NCBI GenBank assembly: GCA_947385425.1
Contig: CANDKY010000022.1
Coordinates: 1-43,808, forward strand
Length of the DNA stretch: 43,808 nt
From: an uncultured Lachnospiraceae bacterium
GTDB taxonomy: Bacteria > Bacillota > Clostridia > Lachnospirales > Lachnospiraceae
Reading direction: 5' to 3'
Both the position numbers and the translations under genes were made by a program. The notes below the pieces were generated by a model. The model ran no database searches. It saw nothing but the letters and a program-made list of their open reading frames with translations, and was not told the origin of the DNA. Shown here in pieces: positions 8,496 through 17,744 of the stretch (the first letter of the stretch is position 1; every line of letters begins with the position of its first letter).

Positions 8496-8590
8496 AATGT
8501 GTCTGCAGGGTACGGATGCTGTGGCATGTAGAGCGCGTCTGCAGGAAAGTGCTGAGGCGGATGCTGCGGTACGTAGAGCATGTCTGCAAA
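8477..8590 (+). repeat. three imperfect tandem units of 37-45 bp
   Basis: Units beginning GGATGCTG at 8477, 8514 and 8559 each continue with a GTAGAG- or TTAGAA-like segment and then TGTCTGCA or CGTCTGCA. The first unit codes for the last residues of the NusG-II protein; the rest fills the gap to the Gx-transporter ribosome site. An apparent N-terminal extension of the next gene through this stretch is a translation of the repeat, not real protein. Confidence 0.65.
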
Positions 8591-8616
8591 TTGGGGCACA
8601 GCCGGCGGAGGATATT

Positions 8617-9123
8617 ATGCAGCAGGAAAACAGGAGAAAAACGGCATATATGGGGGTTCTGCTTTCTTTTGCGCTGATTTTGTCTTATGTGGAATCTTTG
8701 ATCCCGTTTTTCTTCGGAGTACCGGGGATGAAGCTGGGGCTGGCGAATCTGGCGGTTGTCATTACCCTGTATTGGTATGGCTGGAGGGAAGCCTTTGCAC
8801 TAAATGTTATGCGTGTCCTGCTGGCAGGTTTCCTGTTCGGCAATTTATTTATGGTGATGTACAGCCTGGCAGGGGCGGTGTGCAGCTTCTTTATGATGTG
8901 CATTTTGAAGAAAACGGGGAGATTCGGTATAATGGGAGTGAGTATATCCGGCGGGGTCTTCCATAATGCAGGCCAGATCGCGACAGCGGTGTTTGTTACA
9001 AAAACGGCGGGGGTGTTTTATTATCTTCCGGCGCTTATGATTGCGGGTGTGGCGGCAGGAGGGCTGATCGGGGTAATTGCGGCACAAGTAATGAGATATA
9101 CGCAAAAGCATAACATAAATTAG
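8617..9123 (+). CDS. Gx transporter family protein (heptaprenyl diphosphate synthase component I-like)
   Basis: A 168-aa integral membrane protein of the Hpre_diP_synt_I / Gx transporter family, with about five hydrophobic segments. The conserved opening GVLLSFALILSYVESLIPF, then PGMKLGLANLAVVI, is present, as is GGVFHNAGQ (about residues 110-118). The family name comes from a proposed partner in isoprenoid synthesis, but a substrate-binding membrane (ECF-like) role is equally possible. I use the ATG at 8617, five bases after GGAGG; the frame is open back to 8467 only because of the tandem repeat. It is probably transcribed with the NusG-II gene. Confidence 0.88.
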   Translation: MQQENRRKTAYMGVLLSFALILSYVESLIPFFFGVPGMKLGLANLAVVITLYWYGWREAFALNVMRVLLAGFLFGNLFMVMYSLAGAVCSFFMMCILKKTGRFGIMGVSISGGVFHNAGQIATAVFVTKTAGVFYYLPALMIAGVAAGGLIGVIAAQVMRYTQKHNIN

Positions 9124-9220
9124 GTTTTACAGTCCCCAAAAAAGCTTAAGTTAATGACATGGACTCCCGGGAGATACCATTTGCGGGAGATGAAAAGCAG
9201 TTAAAGGAGCAGGGTATGCC

Positions 9221-9850
9221 ATGATTGCATATATAAAGGGAGAAATCGTGGATATTGCGGAAGATAATCTTGTATTGGAGGCAAACCGGATCGGATATAA
9301 TATAAGGATTTCCGCAGGAACGGCGGGAAGGCTTCCGCCCGTCGGGGAAGAGGTAAAAATATATACTTATACATATGTCAGGGAGGATGCTTTTGCGCTG
9401 TACGGTTTCCTGACAAAGGACGACCTGGATATATTTAAGAAGCTGATTACGGTCAACGGAATCGGCCCGAAGGGAGGGCTGGCGATACTTTCGGTAATGA
9501 CGGCTGACGACCTTCGTTTTGCGGTTTTGGCCGGGGATGCCAAAGCAATCGCCAGGGCGCCGGGAGTCGGCGCGAAGACCGCGGAGAGGGTTATTCTGGA
9601 TCTGAGGGACAAGGTATCGCTGGAGGACAGCCTCATAAACCGCGAGGCAGCAGTGGCAGCGGGCGGCGGTAAGGTTTTGGCAGGCACCGTGAATGATGCG
9701 TCGGCAGCGGCACGGCAGGAAGCGGTTGAAGCGCTGGCAGCGCTGGGATATTCCGCAGCAGAGGCGTTAAAGGCGGTAAAACAGGTAGCAATTTCCGAAG
9801 ACATGGATGCGGAAGATATTTTAAAGCAGGCATTGAAAAAAATGATTTAA
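9221..9850 (+). CDS. ruvA: Holliday junction DNA helicase subunit RuvA
   Basis: RuvA tetramer binds the Holliday junction and directs RuvB in branch migration. The 209-aa protein has all three domains. The N-terminal OB fold has [12 protein letters not shown] and GIGYN-type GYNIRIS. The double helix-hairpin-helix has [16 protein letters not shown] and [22 protein letters not shown] (about residues 70-130). The C-terminal helical domain that touches RuvB is at 155-209 ([21 protein letters not shown]). RBS AAAGGAGC is about 10 bases upstream. ruvB follows after 52 bases. ruvC is not in the window, as usual in Firmicutes. Confidence 0.97.
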   Translation: MIAYIKGEIVDIAEDNLVLEANRIGYNIRISAGTAGRLPPVGEEVKIYTYTYVREDAFALYGFLTKDDLDIFKKLITVNGIGPKGGLAILSVMTADDLRFAVLAGDAKAIARAPGVGAKTAERVILDLRDKVSLEDSLINREAAVAAGGGKVLAGTVNDASAAARQEAVEALAALGYSAAEALKAVKQVAISEDMDAEDILKQALKKMI

Positions 9851-9902
9851 GAAATCCCCATGTCCGCATGTTTTCGTTGTCAAGGAGGATATGGAGCGCA
9901 AA

Positions 9903-10901
9903 ATGGCAAAGAGAATGATAGAGACAAACCTTACGGAAGAGGATGTCAAAATAGAGGGGTCGCTGCGTCCCCAATGTCTTGCGGATTATATCGGCCAGAC
10001 GAAAGTGAAAGAAAACCTGAAAATATATATCGAGGCGGCAAAGCAAAGGAAGGACGCCCTGGATCATGTCCTTTTTTACGGGCCGCCGGGATTGGGCAAA
10101 ACGACCCTGGCGGGGATCATAGCGGCTGAAATGGGTGTCAATATGAAAGTGACGAGCGGGCCTGCCATAGAAAAACCAGGGGAAATGGCTGCAATTTTGA
10201 ACAATCTGCAGCCAGGCGACTTGTTATTTGTAGATGAGATCCACCGGCTGAACAGGCAGGTTGAGGAAGTCCTGTACCCGGCAATGGAAGATTACTGCAT
10301 TGACATTATGATTGGGAAAGGGCCGACGGCGCGTTCCATCCGTCTGGAGCTGCCGCAGTTTACGCTGGTAGGCGCCACCACCAGGGCAGGGCTGCTGACG
10401 GCGCCGTTGCGTGACCGGTTCGGAGTGATCCACCACCTGGAATTTTATTCGGTGGAGGAATTGAGGCTGATTATCCAGCATTCGGCCCGGGTGCTGCATG
10501 TGGCGATAGAAGAGACGGGGGCGGAGGAGCTAGCCAGAAGGAGCAGGGGGACGCCGCGCCTGGCTAACCGGATGCTAAAGCGTGTGAGGGATTTTGCACA
10601 GATAAAATACGACGGCATTATCACGGAAGAAGTGGCGCGCACCGCGTTGGATCTGATGGAAGTGGACCGCATGGGGCTGGATCATATCGACAGGAATATC
10701 CTGCTGATGATTATCGATAAATTCAAAGGCGGGCCGGTGGGGCTGGATACATTGGCAGCGGCTATCGGCGAGGATGCGGGGACTTTGGAAGATGTTTATG
10801 AACCGTTTCTGTTAAAGAACGGGTTCCTGAACCGCACGCCGAAAGGACGGGTCGCAACAGATTTGGCGTATCAGCATTTAGGGCTTGAAATTCCTTCCTG
10901 A
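9903..10901 (+). CDS. ruvB: Holliday junction branch-migration ATPase RuvB
   Basis: Hexameric AAA+ motor that pumps DNA through the RuvA-bound junction. Walker A GPPGLGKT at about residues 60-67, Walker [12 protein letters not shown] near 110-120, sensor 1 LVGATTRAG, and arginine-finger region LRDRFG. The winged-helix domain is at the C-terminus ([24 protein letters not shown]). The start is uncertain. The ATG at 9891 is only 2 bases after AAGGAGG. The ATG at 9903 has GGAG 6 bases upstream and is preferred; 332 aa results. The downstream zapA promoter overlaps its last codons. Confidence 0.97.
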   Translation: MAKRMIETNLTEEDVKIEGSLRPQCLADYIGQTKVKENLKIYIEAAKQRKDALDHVLFYGPPGLGKTTLAGIIAAEMGVNMKVTSGPAIEKPGEMAAILNNLQPGDLLFVDEIHRLNRQVEEVLYPAMEDYCIDIMIGKGPTARSIRLELPQFTLVGATTRAGLLTAPLRDRFGVIHHLEFYSVEELRLIIQHSARVLHVAIEETGAEELARRSRGTPRLANRMLKRVRDFAQIKYDGIITEEVARTALDLMEVDRMGLDHIDRNILLMIIDKFKGGPVGLDTLAAAIGEDAGTLEDVYEPFLLKNGFLNRTPKGRVATDLAYQHLGLEIPS

Positions 10902-10913
10902 TATCTATATAAT
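10885..10913 (+). promoter_or_regulatory. zapA promoter overlapping the ruvB end
   Basis: TTGAAA (10885-10890) and perfect TATAAT (10908-10913) with a 17-base spacer. The -35 box is inside the last codons of ruvB, giving zapA a leader of roughly 50 bases. Confidence 0.7.
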
Positions 10914-10970
10914 AGTTAGTAATTGTGTGTAGTGCAGAGTGGTTTTCGCGGAAAATTTTTCAGGAGATAA

Positions 10971-11462
10971 ATGCGTGACAAAATTACAACAGAGGATTGT
11001 CCGCGCAGGAAGGGACGTGAAGGTGGAATGTCAACAAAAACGGATACGGAAGTTATCATCGGAGGCAAAGTATTTACCTTAAGTGGATATGAAAGCGAAG
11101 AATATTTGCAGAAAGTTGCGTCTTATATTAATAACAAGATGGCAGAATACGGCAGAGTTGACAGTTTCAGGAGACAGCCCCTGGATACGCAGAGTGTTTT
11201 GCTGCAGCTCAATATAGCGGACGATTACTTTAAGGCAAAGAAGCAGATTGGCCTGTTGGAAGAAGAGATACAGGGCAAGGAAAAGGAATTGTATGATCTG
11301 AAGCATGAATTGATTGCTTCACAGATTAAGCTGGAGAATACGGAGAAGAATATGAAAGAGCTTCAGGAGCAGTTCAATGATAATGCAAAGAAGCTTGTCC
11401 GCGCGGAAACAGAGCTGAAAGACTTAAAGGAACACCATACGACAAAAGGAAATGGAAAATAA
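10971..11462 (+). CDS. zapA: cell division protein ZapA
   Basis: ZapA binds and bundles FtsZ filaments at midcell. The N-terminal ZapA fold is clear from residue 20 on (DTEVIIGGKVFTLSGYESEE, then QKVASYINNKM). A coiled coil fills residues 85-155 (LLEEEIQGKEKELYDLKHEL and following), longer than in E. coli ZapA, as in other Clostridia. Two starts are possible. The ATG at 10971 has AGGAG four bases upstream. The ATG at 11028 fits the family N-terminus better but has only a weak AAGGTGG site. I keep 10971 with doubt; the first 19 residues would then be a non-conserved tail. Its own promoter and terminator make it a single-gene unit. Confidence 0.88.
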   Translation: MRDKITTEDCPRRKGREGGMSTKTDTEVIIGGKVFTLSGYESEEYLQKVASYINNKMAEYGRVDSFRRQPLDTQSVLLQLNIADDYFKAKKQIGLLEEEIQGKEKELYDLKHELIASQIKLENTEKNMKELQEQFNDNAKKLVRAETELKDLKEHHTTKGNGK

Positions 11463-11470
11463 TCGAAAAC

Positions 11471-11500
11471 GGCTGTCTTACGGAAGGCAGCTTTTTATTT
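11471..11500 (+). terminator. rho-independent terminator after zapA
   Basis: GCTGTCTT (11472-11479) pairs with AAGGCAGC (11484-11491) around a 4-base loop, one G-U pair, followed directly by TTTTTATTT. It lies between the zapA stop and the U32 gene, whose ribosome site follows at once, so some read-through into U32 is likely. Confidence 0.75.
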
Positions 11501-11510
11501 GAGGGAAATT

Positions 11511-13847
11511 ATGAGGAAAGTGGAATTACTGGCACCGGCCGGAAACTATGAAGCCTTTTTGGGCGCGGTGCACGGCGGGGCGGATGCCGTATATATGGGC
11601 GGGACAAAATTTGGCGCCAGGGCCTATGCGGATAATTTTACAGAGGAAGAAATGTGCCGGGCAATCCGGTATGCCCATATTTACGGCAGAAAAGTATACC
11701 TGACTCTGAATACGTTGGTGAAAACAAAAGAATTCCCTGAAATTTATGATTATCTATCTCCATTTTACCGTGCAGGTTTAGACGGGGTGATTATTCAGGA
11801 TTTTGGGGTGTTCCATGCGGTGAGGAGATGGTTTCCGGATCTGGCGCTCCATGCAAGTACCCAGATGTCCATTACCGGGACAGAGGGGGCGCAGTTCCTG
11901 AAGGGGCTCGGCGCACAGCGCATTGTCCCGGCCAGGGAGCTTTCCCTCAAGGAAATCCGTAAGATGAAGGAAGCCGTTGACATAGAAATAGAGACTTTTA
12001 TTCACGGGGCTGTCTGTTACTGTTATTCCGGCCAGTGCCTGTTCAGCAGCATGATAGGAGGAAGGAGCGGGAACAGGGGGAGATGCGCCCAGCCCTGCCG
12101 CCTTCCCTATCAGATTGGAGGCAGCGGGAAAAAAGTTTACCCGCTGAGCCTTAAGGATATGTGCACCATAGAGATTCTGCCGGAACTGATAGAGGCCGGG
12201 ATTGATTCCCTGAAAATCGAGGGCAGGATGAAAAGCCCGGAATATGCGGCGGGTGTGACGGCTCTTTACCGGAAATATATTGACCGTTATTATCGGAATC
12301 CGGAGGAGGAATACCGGGTGTCCGGACAGGATATGGAAGAACTGCGCGCTTTGTATATCAGGAGCGGTATAAGCGAGGGGTATTACCATCAGCATAACGG
12401 ACAGGGGATGATTACTCTTGACAGCCCTTCTTATGCGGGAAGGGACGAAAACCTTGCCTGCCGTATCCGGAAGGAATATCTGGAAGGGGATTTCCGTCTG
12501 CCTGCGGCGGCAAAAGCAGTGCTGAGAAAGGGAAGCCCGGCAATGCTTCAGCTCAAATCCAGCCGTATGTGCAAAGGGGCTGAGGCAATGGATGAAGGGA
12601 GGACGGCGGAAAAGACAGCGGAAGTTACGGTAACGGGGGAACCGGTACAGGCAGCGCGGAAATGTCCGCTGACTATGGATGCGGTCAGGAAACAGTTGGC
12701 AAAAAGCGGGAACAGCGTATTCCGGGTGGAACAGATAGAAACGGAAATGGATGAGGATATATTCCTTCCGGTAAAAGCATTGAATGATTTAAGGCGCACG
12801 GCCTGTGAAAAGCTGGAAGAATGTATTGCGGGCGGACGGACGGAACGCCTGTGCGCCCGGGAGACTTCTGAAGGCCAGCGCAGCCCGGCGGCAGAAGGAA
12901 ACACTGTATGGCCGGAGACGGCAGGACGGAACGACATATGCGCGGACACGGCAGAAGAGGGCAGCCGAGCCGGGGCCGATACCTGCCGTGCTTATCCGAA
13001 CAGAAAGCATGGTATGCATATGCATGTTTCCGCCCAGACAAAGGAACAGGGAATGGCTGCGGCCAGAAAGAAAGCGGAGCGGCTTTACCTGGACTCCGGC
13101 CTGTGCGGCGACAGCAGGTGGCTTGCGGAGCTGAAAAGGGAATGCGGGGAGACAACGGAGCTTTATCTGGCCATGCCTTATATCCTCCGGACACGGGATG
13201 GGGAATTTTTAAAAGAAATGGAAAGATTGCTTCGGGGCAGTTTTTTTGACGGTGTGCTGGTGCGCAATGCGGAAGAATTGCACTGGGTGGTGAAAACGTT
13301 TGGAAAATCATGGGAGAAACGGGTGGTAACGGATGCCGGCCTGTATATCTGGAATCCGGAAGCATCGGCCCTGTTCGGAGAATACGGTTCCGAACATTAT
13401 CTGCCCTATGAACTGAATGCCCGCGAGGTACAGGATTTGATAAGGGAATCACCGCCTGTGGAATGGGCGGCGGCAGTTTACGGCAGGATCCCGATGATGG
13501 TGACGGCCAACTGCGTTGTGAAAACAGAAGGGGGATGCAGGCCCTGGCAGGATGGCGGGCGGACAGCCTTTACCGGGCTGACAGACCGTTACCGGAAGGT
13601 TTTCCCGGTGTATACCGATTGTACGCATTGCTATAATGTTATATACAATTCCCTGCCTTTGTCCCTGCATCAGAAGCTCGGGGAAATGGAAAATATGGGA
13701 ATCCGCGCATTCCGTTTGGATTTCACAGACGAAACGGGCCATGACGCGGAAAAGATATGCCGTTTCTTTGCGGAGTGCATGGAGGGCAGTAAGGGACAGC
13801 CGCCCTGTGAATATACAAACGGGCACTGGAAACGGGGCGTGGAATAA
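11511..13847 (+). CDS. U32 family protein with DUF3656 region (RlhA/TrhP-like)
   Basis: A 778-aa U32 family protein, annotated historically as a collagenase-like peptidase. Characterised relatives (RlhA, TrhP) hydroxylate a cytidine in 23S rRNA or uridine 34 in tRNA, so RNA hydroxylation is the more likely role. Visible family blocks: ELLAPAGNYEAFLGAV at the N-terminus, the HASTQMSI and ARELSLKEI segments, then cysteine-rich CYCYSGQC and NRGRCAQPCR (about 165-200), and IKIEGRMKSPEY-like KIEGRMKSPEYAA. The C-terminal part matches the DUF3656-containing long form. A linker at about 440-510 is low complexity and rich in Arg, Gly and Ala. I start at the ATG at 11511; an upstream in-frame TTG at 11499 is less likely. 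Confidence 0.92.
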   Translation: MRKVELLAPAGNYEAFLGAVHGGADAVYMGGTKFGARAYADNFTEEEMCRAIRYAHIYGRKVYLTLNTLVKTKEFPEIYDYLSPFYRAGLDGVIIQDFGVFHAVRRWFPDLALHASTQMSITGTEGAQFLKGLGAQRIVPARELSLKEIRKMKEAVDIEIETFIHGAVCYCYSGQCLFSSMIGGRSGNRGRCAQPCRLPYQIGGSGKKVYPLSLKDMCTIEILPELIEAGIDSLKIEGRMKSPEYAAGVTALYRKYIDRYYRNPEEEYRVSGQDMEELRALYIRSGISEGYYHQHNGQGMITLDSPSYAGRDENLACRIRKEYLEGDFRLPAAAKAVLRKGSPAMLQLKSSRMCKGAEAMDEGRTAEKTAEVTVTGEPVQAARKCPLTMDAVRKQLAKSGNSVFRVEQIETEMDEDIFLPVKALNDLRRTACEKLEECIAGGRTERLCARETSEGQRSPAAEGNTVWPETAGRNDICADTAEEGSRAGADTCRAYPNRKHGMHMHVSAQTKEQGMAAARKKAERLYLDSGLCGDSRWLAELKRECGETTELYLAMPYILRTRDGEFLKEMERLLRGSFFDGVLVRNAEELHWVVKTFGKSWEKRVVTDAGLYIWNPEASALFGEYGSEHYLPYELNAREVQDLIRESPPVEWAAAVYGRIPMMVTANCVVKTEGGCRPWQDGGRTAFTGLTDRYRKVFPVYTDCTHCYNVIYNSLPLSLHQKLGEMENMGIRAFRLDFTDETGHDAEKICRFFAECMEGSKGQPPCEYTNGHWKRGVE

Positions 13848-14011
13848 CCGCCGGGAAAGGGATGCGGCAGAAGCAAAAACGATAAAGAACCAAAAGTATC
13901 CGGAAGGCAGGATTCCGGACAGGATACCGGCGGGACGGAACCGGATGGAAAGCAAAAACTATGGGCAGGACGGAAAACGCAGTTGATGCAGGGACGGAAA
14001 CAGGGTGAAAG

Positions 14012-15490
14012 ATGGAATTATATATTACGGAATTATCAAAATATGTCATTAATCTTCTGATGGCGTTTTATGCATATGAATCCTTTGCGGTATTCCGCTA
14101 CCGGGAGGAAAGCCGCAGGAATGGGATCTATACAAGGCAGAACATGCTGATGCTGTCTATCCATTTCTCCTGTTTTATGGTCATTTGTTTTGAAACAGGG
14201 GATATAAGCTATCTGTTTTTTTATGCATTCCAGCAGATGGTACTGTTTGCCACGGCAGTGCTTTTCCATATGGTTTATCCGCGGGCAAACCGGCTGATCA
14301 TCAATAACATGTGTATGCTTCTGAGCATCGGTTTTGTTATACTGACCAGGCTTTCTTACGAGAAAGCGGTGAAGCAGTTTGTGATTGTGTCGGTTTCTAT
14401 TGCCATGGCGATTATCATTCCGTTCTTTGTGCATAAACTGAAATTTTTAAAATTTCTGACATGGATATATGCGGCGGCAGGGATAGCGGCGCTTTCGGTA
14501 GTCCTTTTTCTGGGCAGGGCCACCTATGGATCAAAGATTTCCTATTCCATCAAGGGTGTGACTTTCCAGCCGTCAGAGTTTGTCAAAATTATTTTTGTCT
14601 TTTTTCTTGCCGGCGCTTTGTATGAATCCGCTTCTTTTTTTCAGGTGGCGGTGACCGCGGCAGTGGCGGGGATCCATGTGGTGATACTGGTGGTTTCCAA
14701 AGATTTGGGCAGTGCCTTGATTTTTTTCACTGTTTATGTGTTGATGGTGTTTGTGGCCACGGGAAACCGCCTTTATCTGCTGGCCGGCGCCGGCGGAGGG
14801 GCCGTGGCGGCATTCCTGGCTTATAAACTGTTTTCACATGTGCAGGTACGGGTACAGGCATGGCGGGATCCGTGGAGTAAGATTGACAGCGGAGGTTATC
14901 AGATTACCCAGTCTTTATTCGCTATCAGCAGCGGCGGGTGGTTTGGGCTTGGCCTGTTTGAAGGCACGCCGCAGTCCATACCTTTTGTGGAAGCGGATTT
15001 TATTTTTTCCGCCATTGCGGAGGAGTTGGGAATTATTTTTGCTATGTGCCTGATTCTTGTATGCATTAGCTGTTTTGTAATGTTTATGGATATTTCCCTG
15101 AAACTGAATGACCGTTTTTATCAGCTTATTGCATTCGGCCTGGGTGTAACCTATATTTTCCAGGTGTTCCTTACTATAGGAGGAGGCACCAAGTTCATTC
15201 CGCTGACCGGCGTTACGCTTCCATTGGTCAGTTACGGGGGCAGTTCCGTAATGACAACGCTTATCATGTTTGCCGTTGTGGAAGGGTTATGTATGGTAAG
15301 GGCGGATGAAGAGCAGGAAAGCAGGGGAAAGGGTACGGAAAGGAAGAGGCCGGAAGGAAAAGGCGGAATGGGGAGTGCAAAGAATGCGGATGACGTGGAA
15401 GAAGAGCAGGATGGAAGAAAAGGAAAACGCAGAAACAGCGAAACGGCAGGGGAAAAAAGAAAAGGCAGGAAAGACAGGGAGAACGGATAA
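14012..15490 (+). CDS. SEDS family peptidoglycan polymerase (FtsW/RodA/SpoVE)
   Basis: Membrane glycosyltransferase of the SEDS family that polymerises lipid II. The 492-aa protein has about 12 membrane segments; the first three (residues 10-110) precede the usual SEDS core, a layout I associate with actinobacterial and clostridial RodA-like proteins. Core motifs are present: GVTFQPSEFVKI, VSKDLGSALIFF, then RVQAWRDPWSK followed by GYQITQSLFAISSGGW, and the end motif LPLVSYGGSSV. The last 75 residues are a highly charged Lys/Arg/Glu tail in the cytoplasm. Its final 107 bases overlap the PBP gene in another frame. A dedicated PBP follows, so the two form a polymerase-transpeptidase pair; division, elongation or sporulation use cannot be told. 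Confidence 0.93.
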   Translation: MELYITELSKYVINLLMAFYAYESFAVFRYREESRRNGIYTRQNMLMLSIHFSCFMVICFETGDISYLFFYAFQQMVLFATAVLFHMVYPRANRLIINNMCMLLSIGFVILTRLSYEKAVKQFVIVSVSIAMAIIIPFFVHKLKFLKFLTWIYAAAGIAALSVVLFLGRATYGSKISYSIKGVTFQPSEFVKIIFVFFLAGALYESASFFQVAVTAAVAGIHVVILVVSKDLGSALIFFTVYVLMVFVATGNRLYLLAGAGGGAVAAFLAYKLFSHVQVRVQAWRDPWSKIDSGGYQITQSLFAISSGGWFGLGLFEGTPQSIPFVEADFIFSAIAEELGIIFAMCLILVCISCFVMFMDISLKLNDRFYQLIAFGLGVTYIFQVFLTIGGGTKFIPLTGVTLPLVSYGGSSVMTTLIMFAVVEGLCMVRADEEQESRGKGTERKRPEGKGGMGSAKNADDVEEEQDGRKGKRRNSETAGEKRKGRKDRENG

Positions 15491-17120
15491 GGAAGATAGA
15501 ACAGGGAAAACGGATAAAGCAGATAGGACAGGGGAAAAGGGCTGGGCAGATAAAACCGGGAAATCGGATAGAGCAGATAAAACGTGGAAAACAGATAAAA
15601 CCGGGAAAACGGATAAAGCAGATAAAACAGGGAAAACAGGCAAGGCAGATAAAACAGATAAGCCGGATTCCACGCGGGAGAAAAGATTGGATCCGGGCCG
15701 CAATAATAAGAACGGCATCGGTGCCCCTGTTATGGCAGTGACCTATCTGTTTGTGGCGGTTTTTCTCGGGATGATGTTTTTTGTCTGCCGGTACGCAGTG
15801 GTTAACAGGCAGGATCTGCTGAATAACAGCTACAATGGAAGGCAGCAGCTCCTGTCGTCGAAGAACAGAAGGGGGACTATTTATGCCAGAAACGGGGAAG
15901 TGCTGGCAAAGTCGGATACCGGTGAAAACGGAAAAGAAACACGGGAATATCCGTATGGAAATATGTTTGCCCATGCGGTAGGCTATGCCACGCACGGAAG
16001 GGCCGGTGTGGAGGCGCTGGGGAATTATTACCTGCTTCAGTCCAACGCCCCTTTGTCGGAAAAGGTGTCGATGGATGCAGCCGGGGCAAAATACATTGCG
16101 GACAGCGTATATACCACTCTGGATGTGAAACTGCAGGAAACCGCCAGCAAAGCCATGGGCGTTTACCGGGGGGCGATCCTTGTCTCGGAAGTTTCGACCG
16201 GAAAGGTGCTGGCCATGGTTTCCAAGCCTGATTTTGATCCGAATAAAATAGAGGATATATGGGACAGCCTGGTGGCGGATAATGAGAGCGGTACTTTATT
16301 AAACAGGACGACGCAGGGGATGTACCCGCCCGGTTCTACTTTCAAGATTGTCACGGCGCTGGAGTATATCAGGGAAAACCCGGAAAACTACCGGGATTAC
16401 CGTTTTCAATGCAGTGGAAGTTATTCTGACGGGACAGACCGGATTAACTGTTATCACGGGCAGAGCCATGGGGATGAAGATTTTGCCAGGGCTTTTGCAA
16501 AATCCTGCAACGCGGCTTTTGCCGATATAGGCGTGGGGCTGGATAAAAGGAAGTTCGAAGACACGTTGGAAGGGCTGTTATTTAACAGGGAACTGCCTGT
16601 CAATATTGTTTACAGCAAAAGCCATATTGAGGTAAAGCCGGAGTCTTCCAATGCGGAAATGATGCAGATTGCGATCGGCCAGGGGACTACGGGGATGTCC
16701 CCGCTCCATCTGAATATGATTACCAACGCGATTGCCAATGGCGGCCAGGTAATGAAGCCTTATCTGATTGACCGTGTGGAAAACAGTATCGGGACGGTGA
16801 TAAAGCAGTTTACGGCATCTGCTGCCGGTGATCTCATGACGCCGGAAGAGGCGGAGGCGTTAAAGGAGATAATGCGGGGCGTGGTGGAAGAGGGGACGGC
16901 AAGCAGGCTGAAAGGATTGTCTTATACGGCAGCGGGAAAAACCGGTTCCGCAGAGTACAGTAATGTGAAAGAAGAATCCCATGCGTGGTTTACGGGATTT
17001 GCGCCGGCCAGCGAGCCGGAGATCAGCGTTACGATCATTATTGAAGGGGCCGGTTCCGGAGGGGAATTTGCCGTGCCGATTGCGAAGCGTATTTTTGACG
17101 CGTATTTTGGGGTGTCCTGA
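15384..17120 (+). CDS. class B penicillin-binding protein, transpeptidase
   Basis: D,D-transpeptidase that crosslinks glycan made by the SEDS partner encoded just upstream. From the ATG at 15384 it is 578 aa. Residues 1-113 are a very basic Lys/Thr/Asp/Gly-rich cytoplasmic tail, one membrane anchor follows (about 114-135), then a short N-terminal pedestal. The transpeptidase domain has STFK (active Ser about 318), SCN (about 374-376) and KTGSAE (about 519-524). There are no PASTA domains. The start is uncertain: 15384 has GGGGAG at 8 bases, the best site, while ATGs at 15306 and 15411 are in frame. The gene overlaps the SEDS gene, implying coupled translation. The last residues are hydrophilic, as in PbpA-type proteins. 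Confidence 0.93.
   Translation: MRMTWKKSRMEEKENAETAKRQGKKEKAGKTGRTDKEDRTGKTDKADRTGEKGWADKTGKSDRADKTWKTDKTGKTDKADKTGKTGKADKTDKPDSTREKRLDPGRNNKNGIGAPVMAVTYLFVAVFLGMMFFVCRYAVVNRQDLLNNSYNGRQQLLSSKNRRGTIYARNGEVLAKSDTGENGKETREYPYGNMFAHAVGYATHGRAGVEALGNYYLLQSNAPLSEKVSMDAAGAKYIADSVYTTLDVKLQETASKAMGVYRGAILVSEVSTGKVLAMVSKPDFDPNKIEDIWDSLVADNESGTLLNRTTQGMYPPGSTFKIVTALEYIRENPENYRDYRFQCSGSYSDGTDRINCYHGQSHGDEDFARAFAKSCNAAFADIGVGLDKRKFEDTLEGLLFNRELPVNIVYSKSHIEVKPESSNAEMMQIAIGQGTTGMSPLHLNMITNAIANGGQVMKPYLIDRVENSIGTVIKQFTASAAGDLMTPEEAEALKEIMRGVVEEGTASRLKGLSYTAAGKTGSAEYSNVKEESHAWFTGFAPASEPEISVTIIIEGAGSGGEFAVPIAKRIFDAYFGVS
15490..15665 (+). repeat. short tandem repeat coding for the PBP basic tail
   Basis: Degenerate units of mostly 9 and 15 bases such as GATAAAACAGGGAAAAC and GGATAAAGCAGATAAAAC. 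They translate as KTDKADKTGKT-like repeats. Units are still similar at the DNA level, so length change by slippage is likely among strains. Confidence 0.65.
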
Positions 17121-17250
17121 TAAATTTGTTACAGTTTACTCCCCGCCCTATCTGATTTTTTTGCATTGTTTTGAAGGATGGTTTTACTTAACAGTAGACT
17201 CGCAAGCTCAGGGGAAATCAGTTATTGTCCCAAAAACAGGAAGAATTCTA

Positions 17251-17278
17251 TTGGAATTACCGGAAAGTGTGTTATAAT
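17251..17278 (+). promoter_or_regulatory. promoter of the 17425-18995 gene pair
   Basis: TTGGAA (17251-17256) and a perfect TATAAT (17273-17278), 16-base spacer. Transcription would begin near 17286 and pass through the hairpin-repeat fragment at 17316-17338 before the first gene. Confidence 0.6.
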
Positions 17279-17285
17279 AAGGAAG

Positions 17286-17338
17286 CAGTGTGAGAAAAAC
17301 AGCTCTTCATCTGTTGGAAAGCATTTTTCAAACACGCT
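17286..17338. repeat. hairpin-type repeat, copy with one decayed arm
   Basis: Positions 17316-17338 are an exact 23-base inverted match to 19837-19859 (key part CATTTTTCAAACACGCT). Upstream, AGTGTGAGAAAAACAGC at 17287-17303 is a damaged version of the opposite arm. Together they form an imperfect hairpin in the leader of the next gene. Confidence 0.6.
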
Positions 17339-17424
17339 CTAAGGGACTGTGAAGAACACAGCCTGGAAGTTTCTAAAGGTTTGGAAGGATACCTGGAAAA
17401 CGGGCATTCTTTCAGGGGGTTGGT

Positions 17425-17742
17425 ATGAAATTTTACAGGAATCTCTATGTTGGAGAAAGTATTAAAAAACCTAATAAAGTGAAGTGGAGGCTGCGCCATA
17501 ACGCAGGGCAGTTCCAGGTATATGTGATAGCCCTTGCAGAGGGGGATGATCAGCTTGAAATATATCACTGCGCTTTCCTGCAGCAGGGATATTATAAAAA
17601 AAACCCGCCGTATATCATAGGGATAGCCGGCGGATATGCGGAAGCGGTGGATCTGGTAGTGGAGATAACGGAAGCAGCCCTGAAAGAAACGGGCAGAGCG
17701 GACTTAAAGAGATATTTGTTCCCGGAAATGAGTAAGAGGTAA
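17425..17742 (+). CDS. conserved hypothetical small protein
   Basis: A 105-aa soluble protein of a kind I recall being widespread in Lachnospiraceae but without an assigned function. The central core QVYVIALAEGDDQLEIYHC (about residues 32-50) and PPYIIGIAGGYAEAVDLV (about 61-78) look like a small alpha/beta fold. The end RYLFPEM is also conserved as I remember it. The ATG at 17425 follows AGGGGG. The next gene starts 2 bases after its stop, so the two are one operon and probably related in role. Confidence 0.8.
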   Translation: MKFYRNLYVGESIKKPNKVKWRLRHNAGQFQVYVIALAEGDDQLEIYHCAFLQQGYYKKNPPYIIGIAGGYAEAVDLVVEITEAALKETGRADLKRYLFPEMSKR

Positions 17743-17744
17743 AT

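Noticed and set aside
15264-15995. 243-codon minus-strand frame with repeated CFIR-type words
   Set aside because: It is the shadow of the PBP basic-tail repeat and of the SEDS tail.
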